Shown: piece after piece, positions 35,975 to 48,309 of the stretch
How positions within the stretch are numbered: the first letter of the stretch is position 1
Layout of the letters: the number at the start of each line of letters is the position of its first letter
Origin: Fremontodendron californicum
Taxonomy: Eukaryota; Streptophyta; Magnoliopsida; Malvales; Malvaceae
Assembly (NCBI GenBank): GCA_030761205.1
Contig: JAULJL010000028.1
Coordinates: 21,441,001 to 21,505,000 of the forward strand
DNA length: 64,000 nucleotides
Direction: 5' to 3'
Position numbers and translations under genes: made by a program
Notes under the pieces: model-generated
The model's database searches: none
What the model saw: the letters and a program-made list of their open reading frames with translations, nothing else
What the model was told of the DNA's origin: nothing

Positions 35975-36140
35975 GGGTGACCCGATAATTCGTGTATTTT
36001 GTCATGTTATAATAGTGTTTAAGGTATTTTATATTTATATAAATTTTGATATATTAATTATTCGTATTATATAAATTTTAAAACATTCGTATATTCGTAT
36101 CGTATTTATATTATTTTTTCGTATTGTGTTTACTATTGTC
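35975..36140. repeat. Dispersed repeat family C copy
   Basis: It carries aattcgtgtattttgtcatg, gtgtttaaggtattttatat and attcgtatcgtatttatatt, matching the copies at 48310 and 53470. It lies directly upstream of the BIC-like promoter. Confidence 0.55.
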
Positions 36141-36334
36141 GGATCCGGCTAGCTGGTTATTGTAAACATAAAAAATGGGTGGGGGAATTGAAGTGCACGT
36201 CACTAAGTGTTGGCTTTGTATCGTGTTCAATATGCAAACGTTTTGTCATAGCTAATGGTCTTACAATTGTGTGGCTTTGAGGAGTTTGAATAGGAAAGAT
36301 TCTGGTTTTTGGAAGAGGGTGGTGGCCCATTGAG

Positions 36335-36505
36335 TTATGTTATTATGATTCTTTATTTTTTTTTTAATATTTGTGTTTGAGATTTGATATATATTCGAAT
36401 ATAGGTATAGGGATATAATCTTTCAATAATTTTCTAAATATATAAAAAATTTTAAAAAATAAATATATCCGTATCTGATACTCACACACGAATCGAGTAA
36501 CATAT
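36335..36505 (-). mobile_element. Old MITE-A copy
   Basis: Left end TTATGTTATTATGATTC, right end CGAATCGAGTAACATAT. The interior has many substitutions and the flanks match only weakly, so this is one of the older copies. Confidence 0.7.
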
Positions 36506-37084
36506 CTGTTGAGCTTTAATTTATATATATATATATATATTTTTTTTTTGCCTTAAAGAAAGGTGAACTGAAAGGTGGACAATGGGGTTTGGTGTATTTG
36601 ATTTTAGAGGACTTTTGAGGTGGAAAATGGAGCACATGAAAATATGTTTGATTTCTCTTGACGTAAAGAACGTGGACACGTTTTTAAGAAACGACATTCA
36701 TCAAGAAAGTTACAGTCGATTTTTTTTGTAAAAAAAATAAATAATAGAATTAGTCAAAACTAATTTCAGATTTTTTCATTTTTGATGTGAGTTCTAAAAT
36801 ATGTCAAATACTATTGACCTGCCCACTTGATTTTTTTTTTTTTTTTTTTTGTATTTTGATGGTTTCTGATAATTAAAAATTGAATGACAAAAATCAGAAC
36901 TGGGATTTAAGAAATTGGGTGGGAAATCGGGGGGTAAAACATCTTTTTGTTTTAAATATTACGTATAGTATTTTTATATCAAAGTCAATCTGTTGAATAA
37001 ATGCTTATATGGCTTAATTTCTATTAATGGTAGATCCTCTAATTCCATAAATTAACCATGTTACTTAAAGGTTAACTCTAGATT

Positions 37085-37375
37085 AGACATGCTCAAGTCA
37101 AGTGTCGGGCAATCCACCGGCTCGAATTGGGTTGGATTTAGGTAAAAAATATATATTTTGGATCGATCCGGATCGAATTATTGTTTATGTAATAAAAAAT
37201 TATTTTTATTTAAATTTAATTATAAAAATATAAAAAATAAATTTTTTAAAATTATTTAAACAATAAAATAAGTTTACAGACCGTCTCAAGCCCTGTACAA
37301 AGCCATACTAGTATAAAAGAAAAAGAAAATTTTTAAACCGCAATCTGGCTCGATCCATGAGAAGGTTTATTCTGG
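37085..37375 (+). mobile_element. MULE-B type MITE (about 285 bp)
   Basis: It is related to 44718-45002. The left part ends near attagacatgctcaag, the core holds ggatcgatccggatcgaatt and an AT-rich centre, and the right part has ctcgatccatgag. Ends are approximate. Confidence 0.5.
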
Positions 37376-37502
37376 ATCTCCTAGAAGAGATGCAAATTCT
37401 TGGCATTGCCAGAGGCATTTAATTTGAATACTTCGCTGCAGGGTCTCTCATATTTTAGCTTTAAAATACACCAAATAGAGTATAAGAAAAAAAAAGATCA
37501 AT

Positions 37503-37655
37503 ATTTAAAGTTAATTAATATATTATTTATAATAAAAATGTTGTATTAAATATAAAAATTGATAATTTTACTCATCGTTTTCAATGCATTAAATGAAGAT
37601 ATTGTTATATAATAACCTTAAATAGTATCCTTAGAGCACTTGTTAATAAAATTCT
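37503..37655. repeat. AT-rich repeat family D copy
   Basis: It shares gttaattaatatattattta, aaaatgttgtattaaatata and a right end near gagcacttgttaataaaatt. Confidence 0.6.
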
Positions 37656-37820
37656 AAAAAAAAAGGCATCAGTTCTTTATTTATCCCTAATGCAATAGAT
37701 TCAACAGCATGTTGTTTAATCAGAAAATATGAACTTGCCTTTGAAAAGAACTAAAACTTGAGAAAGCTTAACAGGTATATAACAAAAAAGAGAAGGTATT
37801 TACATTTCAGGAAAACAAAA

Positions 37821-40800
37821 TCAGAGTTGTGGATAATGTGCAAGGCCTTTCTTCCTTAAGAACTCGGGAATCTCTAGCGAACCATTATTATCGGTATAAG
37901 GAGAACGCTTATTGAAACCAATAGAAACATCAGCAGGCAGAAGCTGAGGCTCCTGCATATTTCCCAGATCAAAAGGGTATTATAAAGAGAATGAAGTAAA
38001 CTGGAAAGAGATGAACTATGTTACTCGGACTCGAATGTGAGTGTCGGACACGGGTATGTGTCCGACATGGATATGTTTGATTTATTCTAAATTTTTTTTT
38101 TATGTATTTGGAGGGTCCTTGGGGGATTATATCTTTATACCCATGTCCGAATATGCGTCGGACACGGGTGTCGGAAACGAGTATTTTAAGAAAAATGAAG
38201 AGTCGGAGCAACATAGGAGATGAAGTAAAAAGACTTGCCTTGCCTTTGCTATCTTCTTGGCGCTTGAATCCGGTGGCAATCAGAGTTATGCTGACCTAAA
38301 AGCAAAAGGAAGCCATCTATGAGCAAGATAAAATTTATGTTAAGGTTAGAAGACTATTGAAGAACTCAAATTTGTAGTTAAATTAATGATTAAATACTTT
38401 CAACAAACTAACTTCATTCCTTCATGCTAATTCAATATATCTCTACTTTGAAACAAGAAGAAACGAAAAGGAAAGAACAGTATCTATTATTTGGGCAGTT
38501 TTAATACTCTTTTTTGTCACAGGAAGCCGGATTTATTTATTCTCGCTTCGATATTTAAGAGAAACAAAAATCTCAAATTGTCAGGAAAGTCACTCAAAAC
38601 TAAAAAGACTTGCTCCGACTCTTCATTTTTCTTGAAGTATTTGTGTCCGACACATATCCGAACATGGGTATGAGGATATGATCCTCCAAATACATGGAAA
38701 AATTTAGAAAATAATGAACATACCCATATCGGACATATACCCGTATCCGACACTCATTCCTAGTCCGAGTAACATAATTACATATAGATGCTTGGAGCAT
38801 TCTAACTACTAAACTTACTTGGCCACTTAGTGATGGATCTATCACGGCTCCAAATATTAAGTTTGCATTTGGATCTACAAGGTCGTATATAACCTCTGCT
38901 GCAGCATTCACCTACAAGTCAAAGAAAAATTTGGCATTAGCAGTTGGATCAGTACTAATCTTAAAATGTTCAACAACTTGGATTAGGGTCTAAAAATAGC
39001 CAATAGTTTCAAGTTTCAACTATGAAGTCCCAAAAAAAGTGTGCACATTATACAAGCCAAAGGTTATGCCCTATGTTACTCGAACTCGGCTATGAGTGTC
39101 GGACACGGGTATGTTTGATTTATTCTAAGTTTTTCTATATATTTCGAGGGCTTTTGGGGGATTGTATCCCTATACTCATATCCGAATATGCGTCGGACAC
39201 AGGTGTCGGATATGGATAACTCAAGAAAAATGAAGATTCGGAACAAATAGGTTATGCCCACCTCAAATAAAGTTAAATCAGTTCCACCAGTTATATTCCA
39301 GACGATACCGGTAGCTCTTTCAATCCCAATGTCTAGCAAAGGTGACTGGATGGCGTTCAATGCAGCATCTCTTGCCCTGCTCTTGCCTGACAAGTTAGCA
39401 AAATGTTAATAGTTATACCCTAAGTTACTCGGACTTGGGTTTAAGTGTCGAATACAGTTATATGTTCAATATTTTCTAAGTTTTTCCATGTATTTAGAAG
39501 GTCCTTGGAGGGTTATACTTATATCCCATGTCCGAATATGCGTCGGACACAAGTACTTTAAAAAAATAAAGAGTCGGAGCAACATAAGTTATACCAGCCA
39601 TTTAAAGTATAAATACCCGAGAGAGATGCATTTTTCAGACCAGAAACAAAGTAATATGGAAAAACGGATAGGATATCATACATAATAAAAAGAATGGGAT
39701 ACAAGAAAAGCACATGAAATGATGCAATCGTGTTTCTACTCTGTTTACTTACTGTTTCAAATATGGACTAGAAAATTGTAATCAAAAGTTGGAGAATGAC
39801 ACAAAAAGAAAAGTGTCAAGGCATAAAAGTGAAAAGAAAGAAAGAAAAGTTATTGGTAATTAGATCCGATGTTACTCCGACTCTTCATTTTTTTTTTTGA
39901 AGTATCTTTGTCCGACATCCATATCCGATGCATATCCGGATATGGATATGGAGATATGACCCTCTAAATACATGAAAAAACTTAGAAAATATCCGACACA
40001 ACCGAGTCCGAGTAACATAGATTAGATCACAAGTATAAACTTAAGCAGTAAGATTCGATGAAGGAACTAAAGCTGGGTGACACTAATAGTCTATGTTACT
40101 CGGACTCGGTTGTAAATGTCGGATACGAGTATGTGTCCGACATGGGTATGTTCAGTTTTTCTAAGTTTTTCCATGTATTTGGAGGGTCCTTGGAGAGTCA
40201 TATCCCCATATCCATGTCCGAATATGCGTCGGGCACAAGTGTCAGACACGGGTACTTCAAGAAAAATGAAAAGTCAGAGCAACATAGCTAATAGTAGCTC
40301 TCCCTTAATTCTTATTTTCCTTTTAATTCGGTCAAATTAAAAATAAGAGACTGCAAGGCCTAAACTTACCAGTTGCAGTTCCTATCCCCATTAGAGAAGA
40401 ACCTGCATCTTTCATGATAGCATGCACATCAGCAAAATCAACATTAACTAAACCTGGCACCTGCATAAGAATTCTGCAAATATTAGGCAGACAATAACAT
40501 AAAAATCCCAAATGTAATTGACCAAAAATCTGATTCGAGAAACCCTAATCAGAAGAAGAAGAATGGATGAATACAAGGAACCTCTATTGGACATGTTGAT
40601 GTAAGCAATTGCGCAGTTGAAGACCCTAATAATGAAAGGTTTTTAAGCTATGAATCAAAACTGAAGTTTGACTATTTACAAATTTCTAAAGAAACAATTA
40701 CCTGCGTACCCTGAAGGGCGTGCATCAGTTATGAGCTGAAGCACATAAATAGACACAATGCAAGAACCTATGTCACCCGGACTCATGTGTCTGACACGAT

Positions 40801-43535
40801 ATGTTCAATTTTTTCAAAAAGTTTTTCATATATTTGGAAGATCATACCTTCATACCCATGTCCGAATATATGTCGGACACAAATGTCGGATACGAGTACT
40901 TTAAGAAAAATGAAAAGTTCGGACAACATAGGCAAGAACAAACCGTATTACTCAGAAAAATACGTGCACTATAGCAATAAAATCAAGATGGAGAGATAGA
41001 TTCATATCACTATTCTTCATCTTTTGTTTTGATGACGTTTTGTGCTTGAACCTATGTTACTCCGACTCTTCATTTTTTTTCTGAATCACTCGTGTCGGAC
41101 ACATATTCGGACATGGATATGGAGATACGATCCTCCAAATATATAGAAAAACTTAGAAAAAATTAAGAATACTCGTGTCAGACACATACCCGTATCTGAC
41201 ACTCACATCCGAGTCCTAGTAATATAAGCTTGAACTATAAAATGAATCCTGGGAGCAATGAGAGAAATTGACTTTAAAACATCTTCTGCTTTGCAAACCT
41301 ACCGTAATTATATCAGAGATACCACGAACACCTTGCCGAAGAATATCATCAGCCAAATTAAATGCTTCTGTTACTAACGTGGCCTGTGAAACTGCAGTCA
41401 ACAACTTGTCATTGGGAATAACGATAAGTGTGTCCACATTTTCACGCAGTGTTGCAATTCCCTCCTGAGCTTGAATTGCTCGCCTTCGTCCCTCAAATGA
41501 AAATGGTGTTGTAACAATGCCAACAGTCAAGATTCCCTTTGATTTTGCTATGCCTGCAATTACTGGAGCTCCACCAGTGCCAGTTCCCCCACCCATTCCA
41601 GCCTGCAGGTTTTAATGCCCAAGATAAAACAACATCCAAAAGCAAATAAAAATAATGAACAAAAATAAGCAGCCTTTCTGCTCCACAAGTGCAGCAGATT
41701 TGTCTCGCATAGCAAATCTACAGTCATAGCACCTCTTCTGACCTTGTTTTGCATTGTTATGGGAATTTTAATCCCCCCTCCTCCCCCCAAACATATCAAA
41801 TCACATAATAGAGTTATATTATTCGGACTAGGACGTGAGTATCGGATACGGGTATGTGTCTGACACGGGTATGTTCATTTCTTTCTAAGTTTTTCCATGC
41901 ATTTGGAGGGTCATTGGAGGATCATATCCCAATACCCATGTCTGGATATGCGTCGGACATGGATGTCGGACACTAATATTGCAAAGAAAATTAAAGAGTT
42001 GGAGCAACATAGGAATAGAGCATACTGGCACCCTCTAAAATTTAGAAAGTTTGAACGGCAAGGCACTTGTATCAAAATGTAATATCATTTCCCACATTAT
42101 CATTCTAGGTTGAATGTGTGGTTCTTAAATCTTAATCTAACTTAAGTATCAAAATGTTGGCAAAATTAGTACAGGTAATGGTTTAGAGAAATCAAGTTTA
42201 ATAATTTTATCTTAAAAAAAATACTGATTCATTATTTGACACAAAAACTAATTACTCAAATACAAAAAATAGTAACTTTTATATTGCAAATCATGTTAAT
42301 CTATGTTTCTCGGATTCGGGTGTGAGTGTCGAATATGGGTATGTGTCCGACACGGGTATGTTCAATTTTTTCTAAGATTTTTATGTATTTGAAAGGTTCT
42401 TGGAGGATCATATCTCCATACCCATGTCCGGATATGCGTCGGATACGGATGTCGGACATAGGTACTTCAAAAAAATGAAGAGTCGAAGCAACATAGATGT
42501 TATAACACATATGCGACACAAATCCTTCAATAGTATGGCAGAGTGGCAGATACCATATTGTTTAGGGAAAAGACCAGCAGAAAAGGCTCATAGAGTTTAT
42601 GCTCCCTTGTAGAACTGAGACCAAAAGAATCACTACATCTTAAGAAAGTGACGATAGCAAGAGAGTTCTAAATTCAAACTTATATTACTCGGATTCGGAT
42701 ATACGTGTCGGATATGGGTATATGTCCGACACGGGTGTTTTGATTTATTTTAAGTTTTTCCATGTATTTGGAGGGTTTTTGAGGATCATATCTCATACCC
42801 ATGTCCAAATATATGTCGGACACGGATACTTCAAGAAAAATAAAGAGTCGGAGCAACGTAGATTCAAACTGTGAATCCACAACTGGAGTAACTTACAGCT
42901 TCTAGCAATTAAACATATGAAATAGTACATACCGTCACAAATACCATGTCTGCACCATGAACTGCCTCCTCGATTGCTGCTCTGCTTTCATTTGCAGCAT
43001 TCATCCCGATTTCCGGTTTCCCACCAGCACCAAGTCCTCTAGTCAGCTCCTCGCCAATTTGCAAACAGTTGGTCGGCAACAAAGGAGACATCTTCAAAGC
43101 TTGAGCATCTGTGTTAACTATCAAAAACTCCACGCCTTTCATTGAATTCTCAATCATCCTGTTAACAGCATTAGACCCACCACCCCCAACACCAACAACT
43201 TTGATCTTAGCTTCATTATATTTACTTCGATTGCAGGATTCAATCAAGCTCTCGCTGATGTTTCTAGAAAATGCATCATTTTCTTCCCCGCTAAGCTTCA
43301 ACATTTTAGGTTGCAAATCCAGAAAAGTGTCTTTACTATGATTTGGGCCAATGTTATTAGAATTAACAGAGCATTTAAACTTTGAGAAACTTGGCAAATC
43401 TTCATTAAAACTTTTCAAGAAACTAGCTTTACCAATCCACCTCTCCTTCAAACTATATTCTCTCGAAAAGGCTAGCACTCCTACAGATGCTTGAGAGTCA
43501 AATGGTACAAAACAAGGAGATAAACAAGTTGCCAT
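37821..43535 (-). CDS. FTSZ2: Plastid division GTPase FtsZ2, seven exons
   Basis: Tubulin-like GTPase that forms the stromal Z ring for chloroplast division. Exons on the minus strand are 43535-42933, 41602-41303, 40460-40370, 39386-39262, 38911-38819, 38295-38239 and 37952-37821. They join in frame to 1401 nt, or 466 residues. Residues 1 to about 105 are transit peptide and spacer. Motifs are VGVGGGGSNAVNRM (near 114), the tubulin signature GGGTGTG (205-211) and the T7 loop NVDFADV (307-313). The FtsZ2-type C-terminal motif IPEFLRKKG (451-459) binds ARC6 in Arabidopsis. Its presence, with KSRARDAALNAIQSPLLDIG, places the gene in FtsZ2, not FtsZ1. Every intron contains at least one MITE-A copy. 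Intron 6 needs a GC donor. Start MATCLSPCF matches FtsZ2 starts. Confidence 0.96.
38016..38216 (+). mobile_element. MITE-A copy in FtsZ2 intron 6
   Basis: Perfect GAGATGAA duplication. The right duplication ends 14 bp from the GC 5' splice site of this intron. Confidence 0.96.
38605..38777 (-). mobile_element. MITE-A copy in FtsZ2 intron 5
   Basis: The left end is eroded (only TTGCTCCGACTC remains) and the right end is GAGTAACATAA. No target duplication is left, so it is an older copy. Confidence 0.85.
39071..39250 (+). mobile_element. MITE-A copy at the 5' splice site of FtsZ2 intron 4
   Basis: Perfect GTTATGCC duplication. The right duplication (39251-39258) overlaps positions +4 to +11 of the intron, whose donor is GAG followed by gtgggcataac. 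Confidence 0.95.
39420..39587 (+). mobile_element. MITE-A copy in FtsZ2 intron 3
   Basis: Perfect GTTATACC duplication. The right end is GGAGCAACATAA. Confidence 0.95.
39867..40020 (-). mobile_element. MITE-A copy in FtsZ2 intron 3
   Basis: Perfect ATTAGATC duplication. It is shorter than average because part of the right subterminal region is deleted. Confidence 0.95.
40091..40287 (+). mobile_element. MITE-A copy in FtsZ2 intron 3
   Basis: Perfect CTAATAGT duplication, near full length. Confidence 0.96.
40768..40931 (+). mobile_element. MITE-A copy in FtsZ2 intron 2
   Basis: Perfect GCAAGAAC duplication. It has lost the first gtgtcggacac block. Confidence 0.95.
41052..41227 (-). mobile_element. 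MITE-A copy in FtsZ2 intron 2
   Basis: Perfect GCTTGAAC duplication. Right end GTCCTAGTAATATAA. Confidence 0.95.
41814..42012 (+). mobile_element. MITE-A copy in FtsZ2 intron 1
   Basis: Flanks TAATAGAG and GAATAGAG match at 7 of 8. Confidence 0.92.
42301..42496 (+). mobile_element. MITE-A copy in FtsZ2 intron 1
   Basis: Flanks ATGTTAAT and ATGTTATA match at 7 of 8. It is near full length with both facing gtgtccgacac blocks. Confidence 0.93.
42680..42861 (+). mobile_element. MITE-A copy in FtsZ2 intron 1
   Basis: Perfect ATTCAAAC duplication. Left end TTATATTACTCGGATTC, right end GTCGGAGCAACGTAG. Confidence 0.94.
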
Positions 43536-43823
43536 ATTAGCAGCACAAAACCCAATTCCTGAAACTTACACTTTACTTACACCAATATGCTCAAACACCA
43601 AAGATTATGCTGCCAATCATTGTTCCAAACCTGGTTATTAAAGCCCAAATGATCAAAATACAGTTTTATTTTTGAAATAGTTCTACAATATTGTTCAAGA
43701 AACAAAATAAAAAGGCAAAGTAAACACAAATTCTCCTATTCTCAACACAATGCTTTATCAAAGATGGTCCCAAAATGCAACTAAGGAATTTTTACATTTT
43801 TTTTAAATGAAAGTTGATCAATT

Positions 43824-43942
43824 CTATGTTACTCGAATTCGGACGTGAGGGATATGTCCCTATTTGATTTATTTTAAAAATTTTCTTATATTTGAAGGAT
43901 CATATCTCCGTACTTTAAAAAAAAAAAATCCGAACAAAATAG
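43824..43942 (+). mobile_element. Internally deleted MITE-A copy upstream of FtsZ2
   Basis: 119 bp only. Flanks GATCAATT and AATCAATT match at 7 of 8. It lies about 290 bp before the FtsZ2 ATG, in the leader or promoter. Confidence 0.88.
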
Positions 43943-44717
43943 AATCAATTTACTAAAAGAAAAGAAAAGCCGTTGAAAAAGATCATAAAAAAAAAAAAAA
44001 AAAAAACAAATGGGAGCAAAAGCAACAACAATGCTCAACAGCAAAGAATTAAAAACCCACCAACAAGATCAAAAACCCAGAATAAGAATGACCCTAAACC
44101 ACAGATTAAACCATCAAATTTAGACAGAACTGGAATAAAGGTAAAATCAGTGAAAAAAGACTTGAAAGAACCAACTTTGAAGCATCGAAAAATAACAACT
44201 GGGTATCAACTATCAAGCAAAAGTACCTGCAATGAGACAAGAAATCCAAGTAAACTGGAGAGGCTAACTTAGGCCACTGAAAAATAAGGGTCCAACAATG
44301 AAAGATGGGTGTTTATAATTTTAAAGTCCCATGAATATTATGGCAGATGCAATGCAAATACTGAAAAATACAAACTAAAGAAACGGGATCTTCACTTGAC
44401 TTTTGCTTGATTTGGGTAGTTGACTTGGTTGTTTAGTTAAGGTTTCTCACTCTCCAGTCTCCATCGAAGTCTCAACTTACAAACTTTGTGAAGTCCGTAA
44501 CAATGTCAAATGGGTGGTATTAGCCGTAGTTTACTTAACTAACTTGACTAAAATTTCGTGATATGGCAGTTTAAGAGAGCCTTGAGATACGCCTGGAAAA
44601 TGGAAAACGGACACTGTAAACTGGAAACTGGAAAGCAATATATGTTTTCTTTTCTTTAGAATTCTGGATTAGCATCTGTTCTCATCATTTGATGTCAAAT
44701 TTCTCAGGACTTTGGAT

Positions 44718-45002
44718 TAGACCTATACATGGTCCGGACCGGCCCGCGATCCTATATTTTTTTTTACGTAAGTTTTTTGGATCATATTTGAGTCGATCCG
44801 TATAAACTCGTTTTATTATTTAAATATATTAAAATATTATTTTTTATTAATATTTATATATATTTTATAATTAAATTTAAATAAAAAATAATATTTAAAT
44901 AATGATCCGAATCGGTCCGATCCGAATTAAAAAAATTATGTTCAAACCCTGCACAATACGAATCGAATCAATCGAATCGAACGGACTGCTTGACTCAGGT
45001 CT
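44718..45002. mobile_element. MULE-B type MITE, 285 bp
   Basis: Flanked by a perfect 9-bp duplication ACTTTGGAT (44709-44717 and 45003-45011). Ends TAGACCTATACATGG and CTCAGGTCT are short imperfect inverted repeats. The core is AT-rich between ggtccggaccggcccgcgat and ccgaatcggtccgatccgaa. Relatives lie at 37085, 56495, 57228, 58347 and 59481. Confidence 0.88.
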
Positions 45003-45011
45003 ACTTTGGAT

Positions 45012-45707
45012 CAATGGGTTTGCTTTCTCTCGACATTTTGCTTCTAAAAAGTAAGACAATTTAATATCATCTGATCTTGTAATTACGACTATTATTTTTG
45101 TTATTCGTTTTTTTATACTTATAAAAGTAATTAATTTATGCTCCATCTGTTTTGCTAGTGATAATATAGTAAATCAATATTTTTTCCATTTGAATAAAAT
45201 TATTGCATTTTGATTTTGTCTTTCTCCATCGGCCAACCATTGATGAAATATATTGTCTAGTCCTTTGTCTCCATTTCGAATATTAAAATATCAATATAAT
45301 TTCGTCTTCATAGACGTTATTTACATTCATAACTATTTTATTTTATTTTTATTAATTTTTAAAATTTTTAAATAATTATATTATAATTTAATTATGAACA
45401 TAATTTTTTTTAAATAAATTATCAATAAAAAATTTATTGAACTCACTTTAACTAAGATCAATTACTACAAATTTTTACTTTTACATATAATATATGTATT
45501 TGTATATATAAAAAAGTATAAAAATATAAAAATATAAAAATAAAATAAAATTATAATTGTAATTTTATAGACAGGGAGGAGCGGGACGGAATCAGCATTT
45601 ACCAAAACTTTTCCATACCATCTTTCAAACAAAATAATTTGTCTCGTTTCGTCCCCGCTTTAAAAAAACCACCCATTTAAGCCGAATTGATGCATAACTC
45701 ATGAACT

Positions 45708-45769
<62 letters not shown>

Positions 45770-46639
45770 AGTAACTGCATTAATGATTCAAATCAAGAAT
45801 GTGATGCAAGTTTGGGGTTTAGTTTAAAGCCATTATATTATGCAAATTCATTAAGCAATACATAATTCAGTTCCATGCTTAGATGACAAGCAATGACTTA
45901 ATCTATATATATAGCTAAACAAAAAATTATAAAGGTATAATTAATACTAGGATTTGATCTTGACCAATCACCTTTTTCTACATACTTTAAAGCATAAAGA
46001 AACTAGAGTTTTTGTTTTCAAGGAATTGCTAGATCCATGGGAATCTATGGATCTAAAAGGCTGTTCAAAATCTTCCATATGAAGAACATGTTGTAAGGTT
46101 TATTAGGAACAAAAGTATGGACTTAAAATACATAATCACCAAATTCATAAACTGTTTTTTTATTGAAAAAAAATATGTCATTAGATACGAATTAAAGTGA
46201 TATTTAAAAAATATATAATTAATAAATTAAAAAAAAAATTATTTTAATAAAAATAATATATTAAATAAAAAAATTAAATAATTTTTAATCAGTGTCTATA
46301 TACACCCGTTAACCGAACATTTTTCTATTTGATCCAAACCTTTTTTTAGACCAATGATTGGTATCATGAAGGAATAATTGGTAGAAGGCATATTTACCTA
46401 TAAAAGTAGCATATGAGCACAACATAAAATATTTGTCTTTCCACCACTTTAATAAAAGAATTATGGGTCCATCACTTAAAAAAACTCTCTCTCTCTATCC
46501 TACCCTTAAATATAATATTATGTACTCAATAATGCTGGTTATGGATATCTAAAACCCTTTATAACAATCTTTTTAAACACAAATATTTAAATTTGTAGCT
46601 TTCTTTAACTTTTTTTCATTTGCTTTTTTCTTTTTGGGT
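45012..46639. other. Gene-free AT-rich stretch
   Basis: No coding region or recognised element apart from the microsatellite at 45711-45767 and simple A+T-rich sequence. Confidence 0.6.
45711..45767. repeat. (AT)n microsatellite, longest in the window
   Basis: About 28 uninterrupted AT units. Confidence 0.98.
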
Positions 46640-47450
46640 TAGACAGTCTGCAATTTAAGGTTAGCTTTTAGGATTGGGACAAAGCTTTGATTTGTATATG
46701 TCTGGACACAAAGTTTTGGGTCACTGACAACAAAGAAACCTCACCTAATATGGGAATTAAACCCTTAATCAAGAACATACGTAAATAACAAGTATACGAC
46801 ACACGAATTATTAATCTATCAAAATTTATATAAATATATAATATTTTAAATACGTAAAAGTTTGGGACACTGACAACCAAGAAATCTCACCTAACATGAG
46901 AATTAAGCGCACTTCATCAGGAACTTATGTAAATAACATGAACACAACATAAATTATTAATATATCAAAATTTATATAAATATATAACATTTTAAACATG
47001 TTTATAACACATAAAAATAATATAAATTCGACACGAAACACAAATTGCCATGTTTGCAATTTAAGGTTAGCTTTTAGGATTGGGACAAAGCTTTGATTTG
47101 TATATGTCTAGACACAAAGTTTTGGGACAGTGACAACAAAGAAACCTCACCTAATATGAAAATTATCCTTAATCAGGAACTTATGTAAAGAATACGAACA
47201 CGACACGAATTATTAATATGTCAAAATTTATATAAATATATAACATTTTTAAACATATTTATGATACAAAATTAATATAAATTCGACACGAAATACAAAT
47301 TGCCAGGTTTGCAATTTAAGGGTAGCTTTTAGGATTTTGGGACAAGCTTTGATTTGTAAGTCTAGACACAAAGTTTTGGGACACTGGCCACACAAAAACC
47401 TCACCTAAGATGGGAATTAAGCCCTTAATCAGGAACTTATGTGACATCCA
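46640..47450. repeat. Local tandem array, unit about 250 bp, with embedded family C repeat
   Basis: The phrase gctttgatttgta occurs near 46684, 47090 and 47348, preceded by ggttagcttttaggatt in the first two copies. Each is followed by tctagacacaaagttttggg, cctcacctaa and tcaggaacttatgt. A fourth copy at about 46855 lacks the first part. Family C sequence (ttatataaatatataacatt, acgacacgaa) lies between the units. Confidence 0.8.
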
Positions 47451-47474
47451 GAGTGCTAAATGACCATGTAGCCC

Positions 47475-47660
47475 AAGGATTTAAATTGTAATTGTGGATG
47501 CGTTTTCGATCGCGTCGTATTTATTGAGATTGCAAACGTAATGAATGTTACCGTGGTCAATTACGGTAAATATCGACCGTAAATATCGACAGCAAAAAAA
47601 ACTCGAAACCACTAAACAGCGACCGTAACATCACGTTGCGATCGCTATTTAAATCTCTAC
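47475..47660. repeat. Dispersed repeat family H copy
   Basis: It starts ggatttaaattgtaattg and ends gcgatcgctatttaaatctc, with cgaccgtaa blocks inside. Its ends are imperfect inverted repeats. A relative lies at 49388-49560. Confidence 0.5.
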
Positions 47661-47964
47661 TTAACCTGTCTGAGTCCCTCCCAAAGAAAACAAAGTTCTA
47701 TTAAGGGAAAGGAATCTGAATGTAGCATGGGTTTAGGTGATGACAGGGAATGGATGTTGACCCATCAACAAAAGGGGATAATACCAAACAAATCCATCTC
47801 AAGATCAAGGATTAATTAAATATACAAAGTGGGTTTTGCTTGTTGATGAGTATTCTAATGTTCTGGTTGAAATGGTATGAGCAGAACATTAGAGAAATCA
47901 ATATTTAATAAGATATACTATCTCTCCAAGGGCCATTACTTGTCAAAAGTAAACTCACATTTAG

Positions 47965-48205
47965 ATTTGTCTATTGGTGTATTTATATTATATTCGTATC
48001 GTTTTTTTATATCATAATCGTGTTTAAAATAATATATATTTATTAAAAAAAAGGCACATTAATGATTCGTGTTATATAAATTTTTACTCATTCGTATATT
48101 CATGTTATGCTCATATTATTTTTTTACGTCATGTCTTATTTTAATTATTTTTCTAATATCATATAATCGTGTCGCGTATAAAATTATCAAATCTATTCGT
48201 ATTTC
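47965..48205. repeat. Dispersed repeat family C copy
   Basis: It contains attcgtatcgtttttttat, ataatcgtgtttaaaata and attcgtgttatataaatttt. Confidence 0.55.
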
Positions 48206-48309
48206 CCTTTGAGATGCACTACGATATACCATAAAGATTATAAATAAATAAAAAAACCACCCCTTGTTTTATAATCTTTTCCCTTTTAGATACTCTTTTA
48301 AGATTTGAC

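Noticed and set aside
43973..44272. 99-residue basic frame upstream of FtsZ2
   Set aside because: Lysine- and asparagine-rich translation of an A-rich stretch on the opposite strand of the FtsZ2 leader, with no family features.
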